Assembly (NCBI GenBank): GCA_965651265.1
Contig: CBFGRV010000014.1
Span: 10,140-74,139 of the forward strand
Direction: 5' to 3'
From: CBFGRV01 sp965651265
Lineage (GTDB): Bacteria > Bacteroidota > Rhodothermia > Rhodothermales > VXPQ01
DNA: 64,000 nt
The notes beneath the pieces were generated by a model. The model was not told the DNA's origin. It ran no database searches and worked only from the letters and a program-made list of their open reading frames with translations. The position numbers and the translations under genes were made by a program. Below are positions 34,087 to 43,854 of this stretch, in pieces (the first letter of the stretch is position 1; each line of letters starts with the position of its first letter).

Positions 34087-36819
34087 CTATTCCTCGTCCC
34101 CCTTGGTGCGAGGCCCTTCTTCGGCATCCGGCTCCATCGGGGGCGCGCCGTCGCCCTGTTGAACGGGCCCTTCGTTGGCCGTGCCATCGAGATTGACGCC
34201 CTGCGCTCGTCTCTGGACATCCTCCTCGGACGCCGGCCCGGCTCCGCGAGCGGCTGCCTCTTCTCGTGACCTCTTGGCGCGTTCGGCTTCCTCGCGATGG
34301 ACACGATCGGTCTCGTCCGATGGAGGCTCTTCAGTCTGCGAACCGCCCTTTTCGTTCGACGTCGCACCGGCCGCCTTCTGCGGCGGCACCGATGGTTCTT
34401 GCTGTGCTTCAGCCGTCTGGACCTCGCCACGCTCTTCAGGTTCATCTGCCGTCGCCACATCGACGCTCTCCGCAGACTCCAGCTGCTCCTGTTGGCCCGG
34501 GTACTTAACGCGCACGTGGTAGATGCCCAGAAGAATCGACAGGAAGGTCTCCTTTATCAGCGTGAGCTCGCGAAATGTCAGATCGGTGCGATCGAGCTGC
34601 CCATCCTCGATCCGCGCCGTGAAGATCATATCGATGAGCGTTTCCAGGCGTTTGTGGGTCGGATCCGAGAGGCTGCGGCTGGCTGCCTCGACGGAATCTG
34701 CCAGCATGAGGATGCCTGTCTCCTTCGAGTTCGGCCGAGGGCCCGGATATCGAAATTCCGACTCGAGAATATCGGGATCCGCCTCCTTTCGTTGATCCAG
34801 AGCCTTGCGATAGAAGAACTCGATGCGGGTAGTCCCGTGGTGCATGGGGATGAAATCCAACACCCGCTGAGGCAGCCTGTGATGCCGACCCATTTCGAGG
34901 CCTTCCTTCACGTGGCTTGCAATAATAAGTGCACTCATTCGAGGCTTCAGCTGCGTATGCGGATTGGCGCCCGGGCGTTGATTCTCGACGAAATACTCGG
35001 GCTTGAGCATCTTCCCGATGTCGTGGTAGAGCGCACCCACCCGCGCGAGCAGTGCATTCGCGCCGATGGCGTCGGCGGCCGCCTCGGCCAGATTGGCGAC
35101 CTGAAGGGAGTGGTTGAAGGTCCCCGGCGCCCGCAGTGAGAGCTCCTTGAGCAGCGGCCTATTCGTATCGGACAGTTCGAGCAGCGAAAGGTCCGTCGTG
35201 ATGTCGAATGCCCGCTCGAATACCCACAGGAGCGGGTATGCCATGATCAGCAGGAACGAGTTGATGGCGACCATCAGCAGGTCCGAAAGGAAGATGTCCC
35301 GCTGCACACCAAAAAAGATGGCCGTCGCCCCCAGGACGACAAAGTAACCGAGGAAGATCAGACCTGCGCTGATGAAGAACTGTCCGCGATTCTTGATGTC
35401 GCGTACGCTGAAGACGCCCAGCGTCGAAGCAAACAGCGTGGCGAAGGCGAACTCGAAATCATAATTGAGGAGCTGGCCTCCAATGAGCGCGAGTGTGAGT
35501 GCACCGAAGAGCCCGACCCGCGAGTCGAAAATAACGGTAAACAGAATCGGCGCGATGGCCACAGGCACGATGTACATGGCCAGGCCCTCAACCCGAATCG
35601 CTACCGCATACAGCGCCACCATCCCTGCAAACAGGATGGCCAGTACCATGATCTGCCGGTTATCCTCAAATATCGAGCGGCGCAGCAGATACAGATACAG
35701 GAAAAACATGAAATAGGTAGCGAGCGTGATGAGGAACTGGCCAAGCAGCACACGCCAGAGGAAGTCGTTCTCGCCACGATCGATTCGGGCCCGTTCCAAC
35801 GAGGTGAGCTGACGTTTGATGTCCTCCGTCACCCTCTGTCCTTTCTCAACGATGAGGGTGCCTTCTTCTATGTGGCCCCGCGTAAGCGCAATCCCCCTCT
35901 CTTCCTCCATCCACTTCTGGATGGTCTTCCCGCGATCGTAGATCAGCGAGGGAACGAAGATCGCACGGAAGAAGGCCGTGCCGAGGCTGGCTATCCGCGG
36001 GTTTTCATACATGGATGTAAACTGCCGATCCACGTACATCTCAGCCTCGTCGAGTCCGTAGACGTTCTGCTTGTCGACGCGCCGGTCGGTGGCGCCCAGC
36101 GTGTCCCGGACGTTGATTTCCTCCGTGAGCACGCTGTCGATGGGCACATCGAGCACGCCCGCTACCAGGAGCTGGGAGCTGAGCTCCCAGGCTTGCGTCA
36201 GAAGCTGCTGATCGAGACGCGGTCCCTCGGGGGGCTCGCGGGATGCGCGCGGAAGCTCAGGAATGCGCTCCGCATACGAGTCGATGAGGAGCTGCCACTG
36301 GTCAGCGGTTGCCTTCAGCCGCGCCGCTCGGCGAAGCTCCATGTACAGCATCGAGTCGCGCGCCGCCTCGTCCGTGCGGCCCCCGCGGAGATTCAGGCGG
36401 TAGCTCCGGTAGGCCTCGAAAATGCGCTCCAGCTGCGCGGCGAGCGTGTCGCGGTTTGCGGCGATACGCTCCTGGGGATTGGGCACCGGGTTGAAGTAGG
36501 GCGGCACGCGACGGCGGATTTCGGCTCGCTGTTCGGCGAGCTCCTCCTCGGTCTTGTAGATGGAGAAGCTGAAAGGTGCTCGCAGATCCTCCCACCGCCA
36601 CTCGTCTCCGACCTGGACCGTGTATTGATAAACCTCGCCCCGCGGGAATGCCGCCACGGTTACGGCGACAAGAATGAGGAAAATGCTGGCTTTGAAGGCG
36701 CGCCTGGTGCGTTTCAGACGGGACGGAGACTCCCGCCCCTTCTCCAGCATCTGCCCGACCGGACGCGGCTTCTTCCTAGCGAGGCCGATTTTTTCGAGCA
36801 GTCCCATAAATGTACTCAC
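34087..36819 (-). CDS. 7TM-HD phosphodiesterase, PgpH/YqfF type (probable cyclic-di-AMP hydrolase)
   Basis: 910-residue membrane enzyme. One N-terminal membrane segment (about 36-56) precedes a large extracytoplasmic 7TMR-HDED domain (60-350), then seven hydrophobic segments (about 365-545) and a cytoplasmic HD domain with TFNHSLQVANLAEAAADAIG, the catalytic H599-D600 in LYHDIGK, and the distal MSALIIASHVKEGLEMG and HHGTT motifs. Known PgpH enzymes degrade c-di-AMP. The last 140 residues are a Glu/Gln/Ser-rich disordered tail that standard members lack. It is last in a run after ligA and a symporter, 81 bases from the latter. Confidence 0.9.
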   Translation of the reverse strand: MSTFMGLLEKIGLARKKPRPVGQMLEKGRESPSRLKRTRRAFKASIFLILVAVTVAAFPRGEVYQYTVQVGDEWRWEDLRAPFSFSIYKTEEELAEQRAEIRRRVPPYFNPVPNPQERIAANRDTLAAQLERIFEAYRSYRLNLRGGRTDEAARDSMLYMELRRAARLKATADQWQLLIDSYAERIPELPRASREPPEGPRLDQQLLTQAWELSSQLLVAGVLDVPIDSVLTEEINVRDTLGATDRRVDKQNVYGLDEAEMYVDRQFTSMYENPRIASLGTAFFRAIFVPSLIYDRGKTIQKWMEEERGIALTRGHIEEGTLIVEKGQRVTEDIKRQLTSLERARIDRGENDFLWRVLLGQFLITLATYFMFFLYLYLLRRSIFEDNRQIMVLAILFAGMVALYAVAIRVEGLAMYIVPVAIAPILFTVIFDSRVGLFGALTLALIGGQLLNYDFEFAFATLFASTLGVFSVRDIKNRGQFFISAGLIFLGYFVVLGATAIFFGVQRDIFLSDLLMVAINSFLLIMAYPLLWVFERAFDITTDLSLLELSDTNRPLLKELSLRAPGTFNHSLQVANLAEAAADAIGANALLARVGALYHDIGKMLKPEYFVENQRPGANPHTQLKPRMSALIIASHVKEGLEMGRHHRLPQRVLDFIPMHHGTTRIEFFYRKALDQRKEADPDILESEFRYPGPRPNSKETGILMLADSVEAASRSLSDPTHKRLETLIDMIFTARIEDGQLDRTDLTFRELTLIKETFLSILLGIYHVRVKYPGQQEQLESAESVDVATADEPEERGEVQTAEAQQEPSVPPQKAAGATSNEKGGSQTEEPPSDETDRVHREEAERAKRSREEAAARGAGPASEEDVQRRAQGVNLDGTANEGPVQQGDGAPPMEPDAEEGPRTKGDEE

Positions 36820-36900
36820 CAGGTCGGGGGACGGGCATCAGTAGACGAGGACGGGTGAGCTCCGGCCGGACCAGGTCCTCTCCGGGATTATATATAGTGC

Positions 36901-38430
36901 CTACCTATGCCGCAATGCGACCAAGGATCCTAGGATCAGATGGAGGGCGGCCCCAATAACGGTATACCAGGGCCATCCGATCGAGCGCAATCCCCGTGCA
37001 GCGATGACCTCGTCCGACGGCGCCAAAACGATGGTCCAACCGTCCTGCGGGCTGTACCAGACGGCGAAAATTACCCAAACCATGGTGGCGATCGTAACGA
37101 TGAACGAGATCAGCGCATCGATCTGATTCGTGCGCTTGTTGATCAGGCCCAGGAGGAAAACACCCAGGAGGCCCCCATACGTGAAGGAGGCGATCGCGAG
37201 GCCCAATTCGATGACCGGGTTGTCCTGCTCCTGAAAAAGGCTCGCGAAGAAGATGAAGACGATCCCCCAGACGAGTGTGAAGATTCTCGAAGCGCGCAGG
37301 GCGCGTTTGGGGCTCATCGCGCTACCCTTGATGCGCTCGTAGAGGTCGAGCATCGTCGACGAGGCCAGCGAGTTCAGCGAGGACGAAAGCGTGCTCATCG
37401 CGGCCGCGACGATCCCGGCCAGGAGGAGGCCCGAGACACCGGGCGGTAGGCCTTCGATGATGAACTTGGGGAAGATCTCATCGCTACGAGTAAGCTCTAG
37501 ATCGGCGATCGACGCGCCTGCATAGTGATTCCAGAGCAACAGACCCACGAACAGGAACAGCGCAAATTGCACCATCACCACGATGCCGGAGCCGATAAGG
37601 GCCTTCTGGCTGTCGGCCTTGTTCCGACAGGTCAGCAGGCGCTGTACGATGAGTTGATCGGTGCCGTGAGAGGCCATCGAGAAGATGGCACCTCCCACTA
37701 CCGCCGTGATGAAGACATACGGATCGGTAAACCACTCGGCAAGCGATTGCCCGAGCCCTATGTTGATGATCTTCGTCTTCCCGGCGGTTGCTGCCTCGGA
37801 CCACCACCCCGGCTCGGCATCCCCGAGCAGAACAAACATAGCGCCGATCGCACCTCCGACGTAGACGACCATCTGAACCACATCCATCCATACCACGGCC
37901 TTGATGCCGCCGATCAGCGTGTATGCGACCGTGACGAGCGAGATGATGGCGATGATCTGGAGGTAGCTCAATTCCAGCCCGGCAGAGTCGGCAATGACTT
38001 TGAGGGGAATGGCCGTGGCGAACAGGCGCACGCCGTCTGCCAGAAGCCGCGTGATCAAGAAGGTGACGGAGGCTGTGCCTCGCATGGTGTCGCCGTAGCG
38101 CTCGCCCAGAAATGCGTAGGCCGTCGACAGATTGCCCTTGTAGTAACGCGGCAGAAAGATGATGCTCACTACGATTCGGCCCAGCAGGTATCCGAACGTG
38201 AGCTGTAAGAACGTCAACGAGCCCAGGTACGCCACCGCCGGGGTCCCGATGACGGTCAATGTGCTCGTTTCGGTGGCCACCACCGAAAAGCACACCGCCC
38301 ACCACGGAAGATCCCGCCCTCCCAGAAAGTAGTCCGTGGTATCCTCCTGGCGCCCTCCAGACCAGATGCCAAAAACGGCAACCCCGAGGAGGTACAGCAC
38401 AAGAACAACGAAATCCAGGGTAGTCAGCAT
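36901..38430 (-). CDS. Sodium:solute symporter (SSS family)
   Basis: Inner-membrane secondary transporter of 509 residues with about 13 hydrophobic segments. The family opening LDFVVLVLYLLGVAVFGIWSGG and TTDYFLGGRDLPWWAVCFSVVATETSTLTVIGTPAVAY is textbook SSS, as is the later LLLAGIVAAAMSTLSSSLNSLASS around TM8-9, which carries the conserved sodium-site serines. Substrate (sugar, amino acid, sialic acid or vitamin) is not readable. It lies 21 bases after ligA on the same strand, likely by chance of operon packing rather than function. Confidence 0.93.
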   Translation of the reverse strand: MLTTLDFVVLVLYLLGVAVFGIWSGGRQEDTTDYFLGGRDLPWWAVCFSVVATETSTLTVIGTPAVAYLGSLTFLQLTFGYLLGRIVVSIIFLPRYYKGNLSTAYAFLGERYGDTMRGTASVTFLITRLLADGVRLFATAIPLKVIADSAGLELSYLQIIAIISLVTVAYTLIGGIKAVVWMDVVQMVVYVGGAIGAMFVLLGDAEPGWWSEAATAGKTKIINIGLGQSLAEWFTDPYVFITAVVGGAIFSMASHGTDQLIVQRLLTCRNKADSQKALIGSGIVVMVQFALFLFVGLLLWNHYAGASIADLELTRSDEIFPKFIIEGLPPGVSGLLLAGIVAAAMSTLSSSLNSLASSTMLDLYERIKGSAMSPKRALRASRIFTLVWGIVFIFFASLFQEQDNPVIELGLAIASFTYGGLLGVFLLGLINKRTNQIDALISFIVTIATMVWVIFAVWYSPQDGWTIVLAPSDEVIAARGLRSIGWPWYTVIGAALHLILGSLVALRHR

Positions 38431-38451
38431 GAACGAGTAGGGGTGTGGGCG

Positions 38452-40566
38452 TTATTCCATCTGAAGGAGTTCGCGGAGACCTTGCTCGTCGAGAACGGGG
38501 ACTCCCAGCTCCTGTGCGCGATCGAGCTTGGAGCCGGGGCTCTCCCCGGCAACGACGAAGTCGGTGTTGCGGCTGACGCTGCTGCTGACGCGGCCGCCGG
38601 CACGCTTGATGAGGCTCTCCGCCTCGGTACGTGACAGCGTCGGGAGAGTGCCGGTCAGCACGAACGTCTTTCCTGTCGCGGGCGTCTCGGCATCGGCTGC
38701 CGGCGCTTCATCCGGAAGCCTCCGCGTGTTGACGCCATTGGCTTCGAGGGCCCGGATCAACTCCTGATTGTCTTCGATGCGGAACCAATCCACGATGCTT
38801 TCGGCAATGACCCGGCCGATGCCCTCGATACTCTCCAGATCCTCGATACTGGCCTTTGAAAGCGCATCGAGCGAGTCGAAGTGGGAGACGATGATTTCGG
38901 CTGTCGTTTGGCCGACGTGTCGAATTCCGAGGGCATACAACAGGCGACTAAGCGGCCGGTGGCGAGCGGCTTCGATGCCCGCGAGCAGGTTTTGCGCCTT
39001 CTTGGGGCCAAAATTGTCGAGCTTGAGCAGGTCTTCCTCGGTGAGCGCGTAGATGTCGGCCAGATGCCGGACCAGCCCCTCCGAGACCAGGGTGATGGCC
39101 AGTTTGGAGCCGAGTCCTTCGATGTCCATCGCCCCGCGCGAGGCAAAATGCTCGACGAGCCGAATGAACTGCGCCGGACAGTCCGTCGAAACGCAGTAGT
39201 AGTCGGCTTCGCCGGGCAATCGCACCAGCTCACTGCCGCAGGCCGGGCAGTGGGTCGGCATGCGCCAGGGCTTGCTTCCATCCTCCCGGGCCTCGACGAT
39301 CGGCTTGATGACCTGCGGAATGACATCGCCGGCGCGCTTGACGATGACCATATCGCCGATACGGATATCCCGATTGACGATGTAGTCCTCGTTGTGGAGG
39401 GTCGCGCGCGACACGGTGACGCCGCCGATGTGCACTGGCTCGAGTTTGGCTTCCGGCTTGATGGCGCCCGTGCGCCCGACGTTCACCAGGATGTCGAGGA
39501 GCTTCGTGGTAGCCTCCTGGGCCGGAAATTTGTAGGCCACGGCCCACCGCGGGGCGTTCGACACGAACCCGAGCGCCCGCTGCTGTTCGAAATCGTCAAT
39601 CTTGATGACGACGCCATCGATCTCGTAGTCGAGAGATTCTCGATGCTCGTTCCAGTGGTTGTAGAAAGCGAGAACCTCTTCGGTCGTGCTGCACCGCTTC
39701 GTGTTCGGCTCGATCGGAAATCCGTAGGCTTGCAGCCACTGGAGCAGCGCGTACTGTCCGTCGGGCAAGGCAACGCCCGAGACGGGTCCCGTGCCATGCG
39801 CGATGAAGCTAAGCGGGCGAGATGCCGTGATGGACGGATCGAGCTGGCGCACGCTCCCCGCCGCCGCATTCCGCGGATTCGCATACGTCTTCTCGCCGGC
39901 GGCCGCCGCGCGCTCGTTCAGGGCAGCGAATTCACTCTTCTTAAAGAAGATCTCACCACGGACTTCCAGACGCTCGGGGACACTCAGCCCCTCCGCTTCC
40001 CGCACTGGAATGGCGAGGGGGATGGAGGGAATCGTTTTGACGTTCTGCGTGATGTTCTCGCCCTCGATGCCGTTCCCCCGCGTAGCGCCAATGGCCAGTT
40101 TGCCATGATCGTAGGTAATCGCGACTGCGATGCCATCCAATTTGAGCTCGGCCGTCATGACCGGCTGTACATCCTCACCGAATTGCGCCTTCAAACCGCG
40201 GCGGCATCGTTCATACCAGGCGAGAAATTCGCTTTCGTCGAATGCGTTCGAAAGCGACAGCATGGCCACTGGATGGCGCACCTTCTCGAATCTATCGAGA
40301 ACCTGGCCCCCTACGCGGTGCGTCGGGGAATCCGGTGTGACCACCTCGGGATGCGCCGCCTCGATCTCCTCGAGGCCGCGAAATAGCCGGTCGTACTCGG
40401 GATCCGTGATGACGGGGTCGTCGAGCACGTAGTATCTATAATTGTGCTCGTTGACGAGTGCGCGTAACTCCGCTGCCAGAGAGGTAGCCTGCTCGTCGCT
40501 CAGCGATCCCACGTCGAGCGACTCGAGCTTAGCCAGGGCCTGGTGAGAAGCCTCAACGAGATTCAT
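38452..40566 (-). CDS. ligA: NAD-dependent DNA ligase
   Basis: Seals nicks in replication and repair. 704 residues with the full domain order: Ia domain (YRYYVLDDPVITDPEYDRLFRGL), adenylation domain with the nucleotide-accepting lysine K142 in ELKLDGIA, OB fold, four-Cys zinc finger (CPAC ... C ... DCPAQF near 420-445), HhH repeats (LDNFGPKKAQNLLAGIE, IGRVIAESI) and a C-terminal BRCT domain (GKTFVLTGTLPTLSRTEAESLIKRAGGRVS). Upstream by 45 bases is the RodZ-like gene. Confidence 0.97.
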   Translation of the reverse strand: MNLVEASHQALAKLESLDVGSLSDEQATSLAAELRALVNEHNYRYYVLDDPVITDPEYDRLFRGLEEIEAAHPEVVTPDSPTHRVGGQVLDRFEKVRHPVAMLSLSNAFDESEFLAWYERCRRGLKAQFGEDVQPVMTAELKLDGIAVAITYDHGKLAIGATRGNGIEGENITQNVKTIPSIPLAIPVREAEGLSVPERLEVRGEIFFKKSEFAALNERAAAAGEKTYANPRNAAAGSVRQLDPSITASRPLSFIAHGTGPVSGVALPDGQYALLQWLQAYGFPIEPNTKRCSTTEEVLAFYNHWNEHRESLDYEIDGVVIKIDDFEQQRALGFVSNAPRWAVAYKFPAQEATTKLLDILVNVGRTGAIKPEAKLEPVHIGGVTVSRATLHNEDYIVNRDIRIGDMVIVKRAGDVIPQVIKPIVEAREDGSKPWRMPTHCPACGSELVRLPGEADYYCVSTDCPAQFIRLVEHFASRGAMDIEGLGSKLAITLVSEGLVRHLADIYALTEEDLLKLDNFGPKKAQNLLAGIEAARHRPLSRLLYALGIRHVGQTTAEIIVSHFDSLDALSKASIEDLESIEGIGRVIAESIVDWFRIEDNQELIRALEANGVNTRRLPDEAPAADAETPATGKTFVLTGTLPTLSRTEAESLIKRAGGRVSSSVSRNTDFVVAGESPGSKLDRAQELGVPVLDEQGLRELLQME

Positions 40567-40611
40567 AACGAGCGGATGGGTGCGTTCGGACGGTCAAAGG
40601 CCTCCGCGAAC

Positions 40612-41844
40612 TCACAGGCCCTGCCGGAGAGATGCAAAGTAGTTCTCGATGGAATCGCGGTTGATGACGATGCGACCTTGCTGATCGCGCCGGTCGGTCG
40701 GGTATTCGATTCCTTCGACGGAAAGGGCGATGTTGTCGAGCAGCTCCTCGATGACGATCCGATTGGCCGCCCGAAAGCCGAGAGAATCGCCGTGGTCGAT
40801 CCAGTATGGACGGCGCAGGTCGTCGTCGACGGTCACCCGAATCGGGTCGACGGCATCGTGTGCGGCGATGATAAAGATGTTCAGGGTATCACCGATCTCG
40901 GGCAGCTCGATGGGAGCGACGGAGATGGGTTGAGTGTCGACGGTGTCTTCGACCTGTGTCGTGTCGGCGGCGGCCATGGATTCTTCGGCTTGCACGTCAG
41001 GTTCGCCGTCGAGTGTGCTGATCATGAGCCAGATGACGGCCGCGGCGACCACGATGATGCCGGCGGCGACGAGCCATCCGCGACCCGCGCCCGGTGCAAT
41101 ATCGGCCCGGCCGGTGCGCGTGCGGCTTCGCTCGATCGGGCGGTGCGCGGCGATCGCCGCCGATGACCTCCTTCCGGGAGGTGGAGATTGGCTGGCCCAA
41201 TCCGCGTCGTAGGTCTGTTCCTCGGATTCGGACTCACCGACAACCGAATCGTCTTCCTCACGCAGCCGGCGCTCTTCACCTGCGGCAACCTCTCCCGTCG
41301 TCGAAACGAGGGGCGGAATTCGGAGCTCTTCGTCGAAGTCGTGGGGAATGCCTGACCCCATTTCCGTCGCGCCGGGAAGACTCTCGCCCTCAGGAGCGTC
41401 CTCGGTCGGCTCTTTGAAATCGGCTCGAGATGGATCATCGGCTTCAGGGCTGGGCCTCTCCCCGACCTTCGCGGCGTCGTCGCCCGATTCCGTGGCTTCT
41501 CCACCCTCCGCAACCTCCGCATCTGAAGCCGCGGTCTCAGCACCCTCGCCAAGGTATTCCGCCGCGAGCGCATCCGAGTAGCGACCGGCGAGGGCCTCCT
41601 CCAGCGCCTCCAGCGCGAGATCCGCATCCACGCCGACCACTTGCGCATAGGTGCGCATGAAGGATCGTAGGTAAACGCGATTGAACTGCGGGTGGTCGAA
41701 AAGGCCGGTATCCTCGAAGGCCTGGATGAGACCAAGCGGGATCTTCGTCTCGTGATGGAGATCGTCGACGGTCAGATTGCGCGCTTCGCGAATGCGTCGC
41801 ATGTCACGCGCAAGCCTTTTTCCTGCTTCAGCCTCCTGCAGCAT
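40612..41844 (-). CDS. RodZ-like membrane protein with N-terminal helix-turn-helix
   Basis: 410 residues. The cytoplasmic N-terminal HTH_25 domain (GKRLARDMRRIREARNLTVDDLHHETKIPLGLIQAFEDTG; about 8-48) is that of RodZ, which links MreB to the membrane in rod-shaped cells. A long acidic disordered linker (about 95-260) leads to one membrane segment (GWLVAAGIIVVAAAVIWLMI, about 268-287) and a periplasmic C-terminal domain of about 110 residues (IRVTVDDDLRRPYWIDHGDSLGFRAANRI), like DUF4115. Orientation N-in, C-out fits RodZ. mreB is not nearby, so the cell-shape role is inferred from architecture alone. Confidence 0.82.
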   Translation of the reverse strand: MLQEAEAGKRLARDMRRIREARNLTVDDLHHETKIPLGLIQAFEDTGLFDHPQFNRVYLRSFMRTYAQVVGVDADLALEALEEALAGRYSDALAAEYLGEGAETAASDAEVAEGGEATESGDDAAKVGERPSPEADDPSRADFKEPTEDAPEGESLPGATEMGSGIPHDFDEELRIPPLVSTTGEVAAGEERRLREEDDSVVGESESEEQTYDADWASQSPPPGRRSSAAIAAHRPIERSRTRTGRADIAPGAGRGWLVAAGIIVVAAAVIWLMISTLDGEPDVQAEESMAAADTTQVEDTVDTQPISVAPIELPEIGDTLNIFIIAAHDAVDPIRVTVDDDLRRPYWIDHGDSLGFRAANRIVIEELLDNIALSVEGIEYPTDRRDQQGRIVINRDSIENYFASLRQGL

Positions 41845-42135
41845 GTGAATGTAGACCTATCGATGCTTTCGCTCGTGGAGCGTCTCGAGGATATCCGCTG
41901 TTCGAGTGGTGTCCGGCCGCTGCGACCTGGTTCGGCCCCGGCGCATTCCGGATCCGAGGACGGCGATGAAGATAGAAAACCCGGCTTCCCGATGCGAGAA
42001 TCGGCGAGGTCTGAGGTTATTTTGTGGCAACCCCAAGCGAGTCCCCGGGGAATATCGGCCATACGCGGCAACCGTGCCCATTTAGGGCCGTTCGTGAGAT
42101 CACGGTCGAGATCTCCGGTTCGTTTGCCGAAGAGC
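41845..42135. other. Divergent intergenic region between the RodZ-like gene and fxsA
   Basis: 291 bases without a supportable gene. Short frames on either strand lack homologous-looking sequence. The region must contain promoters for both flanking genes, but I see no clear boxes or repeats. Confidence 0.5.
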
Positions 42136-42708
42136 ATGTTTGGACGTCTACTTGCCCTATTTCTTATCGCGCCGATTGTGGAGCTCGCGCTGCTCATCCA
42201 GCTGGGGCGATACATCGGATACTGGCCGACGATTGGGATTGTTGTGCTAACGGCACTGATCGGAAGCTACATGACCAGGCGCGAGGGACTAGGAGTCTGG
42301 CGGCGATTCAACGCACGCCTGCAGTCGGGCGAGCTTCCGGGACAGGAGCTGCTGGATGGCGTGATCATCCTCGTCTCGGGTGCTCTCCTGATCACACCGG
42401 GAGTTCTCAGTGACCTGGCGGGATTCATTGGTCTTTTTCCTGTCTCGCGCGCCGTTGTGCGCCGCATGCTGGATCGCCGGATTCGGGGCGCGATGGAGCG
42501 AGGCACGATGCAGATGATGTTCGGCGGTGCGTTCAGCTCGATGAGCGGGTTCGGAGCGGCGAGACGTTTCGATGAGCAGCCATCCGGAACGGCCGGTTTC
42601 GGGGAGGGGGCTGATGCATCGAAACGCGATCGCGGCGAAGGTGGAAACGCGGATGCCGTCTGGCGTGGACACGGACGTGACGTGCCGGGATACAGCCAGG
42701 ATCGTTAG
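42136..42708 (+). CDS. fxsA: FxsA-family inner-membrane protein
   Basis: 190 residues from the ATG at 42136; upstream in-frame sequence shows no conserved content. The FxsA core is clear: LLALFLIAPIVELALLIQLGRYIGYWPTIGIVVLTALIGSYMTRREG (two membrane helices and a cytoplasmic loop), then LPGQELLDGVIILVSGALLITPGVLSDLAGFIGLFPVSR. FxsA overproduction relieves F-plasmid exclusion of phage T7 in E. coli; its normal cellular role is unclear. The C-terminal 70 residues are Gly-rich and poorly conserved. The gene lies 151 bases before tRNA-Lys. Confidence 0.9.
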   Translation: MFGRLLALFLIAPIVELALLIQLGRYIGYWPTIGIVVLTALIGSYMTRREGLGVWRRFNARLQSGELPGQELLDGVIILVSGALLITPGVLSDLAGFIGLFPVSRAVVRRMLDRRIRGAMERGTMQMMFGGAFSSMSGFGAARRFDEQPSGTAGFGEGADASKRDRGEGGNADAVWRGHGRDVPGYSQDR

Positions 42709-42859
42709 TTCCGGTGTGATGGTTGGCGTCGCGCGCGTCGGTGTGGCGCTGGCCTCGCTTGCCTCAACAGTAGTTTCGCAGAACGAAAGGTCTCCGGCGT
42801 CGTAAATTTTTGTCTGTGGACGTCGAGCATGCAAGCTCGAGCGCTCTCGCGGATCACAT

Positions 42860-42932
<73 letters not shown>

Positions 42933-42992
42933 CCGTAGGCACTTCCCGCGCCGCCAGTGCGTACCTTGAGGCGATGAAGATGGTGAACGGTC

Positions 42993-43796
42993 GTGACGGC
43001 GCCTCTCTGGATTTTCTCCCTTCTTCTTGTTGGCCCGATGGTCGTCAGTGGGCTGCCATTCTCCGACATCGGGCCGCGTCCGGACGCCCGGATACCACGA
43101 TTGGAGCCGGTGAGTGCGACATACCCCGGACCCGACGACATGGGCTTCCGTTTCGTTCGCATTCGCTATCAGAGCATCGGCCGGTGGAATGGGCGCACCT
43201 GGGCGTACGATTATCCGCGCGCTGAACAGCATCTCTACGAAGCCCTCGAGCGGACGACGGGCATCTACCTCGAGGGACCGCCCATCGTGCTGGATCTCAC
43301 GGACCAGCGCATCTTCGACTATCCCGTCCTATACCTGTGCGAGCCCGGATACTGGGATGCCTCCGAGGAGGAAATCGAGAATCTGCGCACCTATCTGGAC
43401 CGCGGTGGGTTCATCATCATCGATGATTTTCATGATGCCGGAGGCGGGACCTTCGGACGGGAGTGGGAGAATTTCTACCGCATCCTGAAGCGCATCTTTC
43501 CGGATCGCGAGCCCGAGGAGCTTCCAAACGACCATCCGATCTGGAGCATCTACTACGACATCGATCCGCTGGCCGCGGTATCCACGAAGATCGAGACCGG
43601 CCAGACGCCATGGTTGGATTCGGACGACGACACGTACTTCGGGATCTTCGATGATAAGGGCCGCCTGGTGATGATCGTGTGCTACAATCAGGACATCGGT
43701 GACGGCTGGGAATGGCCCGAATACAACCTGGCCAACGCATCGACCGTGAGTTTTCAGATGGCCATCAACTTCATCGTCTGGGCACTGAGCCACTGA
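42993..43796 (+). CDS. Exported DUF4159 protein (paralog 1)
   Basis: 267 residues from a GTG; no ATG in this frame fits. A signal-like hydrophobic start (LWIFSLLLVGPMVVSG) suggests export. The DUF4159 fold is clear: FRFVRIRYQSIGRWNGRTWAYDYPRAEQHLYEALERTTGI, then FDYPVLYLCEPGYWDASEEEIENLRTYLDRGGFIIIDDFHD and the C-terminal MIVCYNQDIGDGWEWPEYN. DUF4159 proteins have a glutamine-amidotransferase-like fold without known activity and co-occur with MoxR/VWA clusters. About half of its residues match paralog 2 at 54670-55398, so it is a duplicate. It converges on the cluster's last gene. Confidence 0.88.
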   Translation: MTAPLWIFSLLLVGPMVVSGLPFSDIGPRPDARIPRLEPVSATYPGPDDMGFRFVRIRYQSIGRWNGRTWAYDYPRAEQHLYEALERTTGIYLEGPPIVLDLTDQRIFDYPVLYLCEPGYWDASEEEIENLRTYLDRGGFIIIDDFHDAGGGTFGREWENFYRILKRIFPDREPEELPNDHPIWSIYYDIDPLAAVSTKIETGQTPWLDSDDDTYFGIFDDKGRLVMIVCYNQDIGDGWEWPEYNLANASTVSFQMAINFIVWALSH

Positions 43797-43837
43797 GACG
43801 GGATGAGACGATGCGCAGAGTCATCCGCAACGCAGAG

Positions 43838-43854
43838 CCGGCTGATCGAGCCGG
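43838..43854. other. Hairpin between convergent DUF4159 and protease-like genes
   Basis: CCGGCT (43838-43843) pairs with AGCCGG (43849-43854) around a 5-base loop, directly after the stop codon of the minus-strand gene. No T-run is present on either side, so function as a terminator is doubtful. Confidence 0.25.

Noticed and set aside
38881..40386. 501-codon open frame antisense to ligA
   Set aside because: It lies wholly within ligA, whose domains are complete; the antisense translation shows no family features.
41857..42081. 74-codon minus-strand frame between the RodZ-like gene and fxsA
   Set aside because: No ribosome-binding site, composition unlike neighbouring proteins and no recognisable fold; more likely promoter region.
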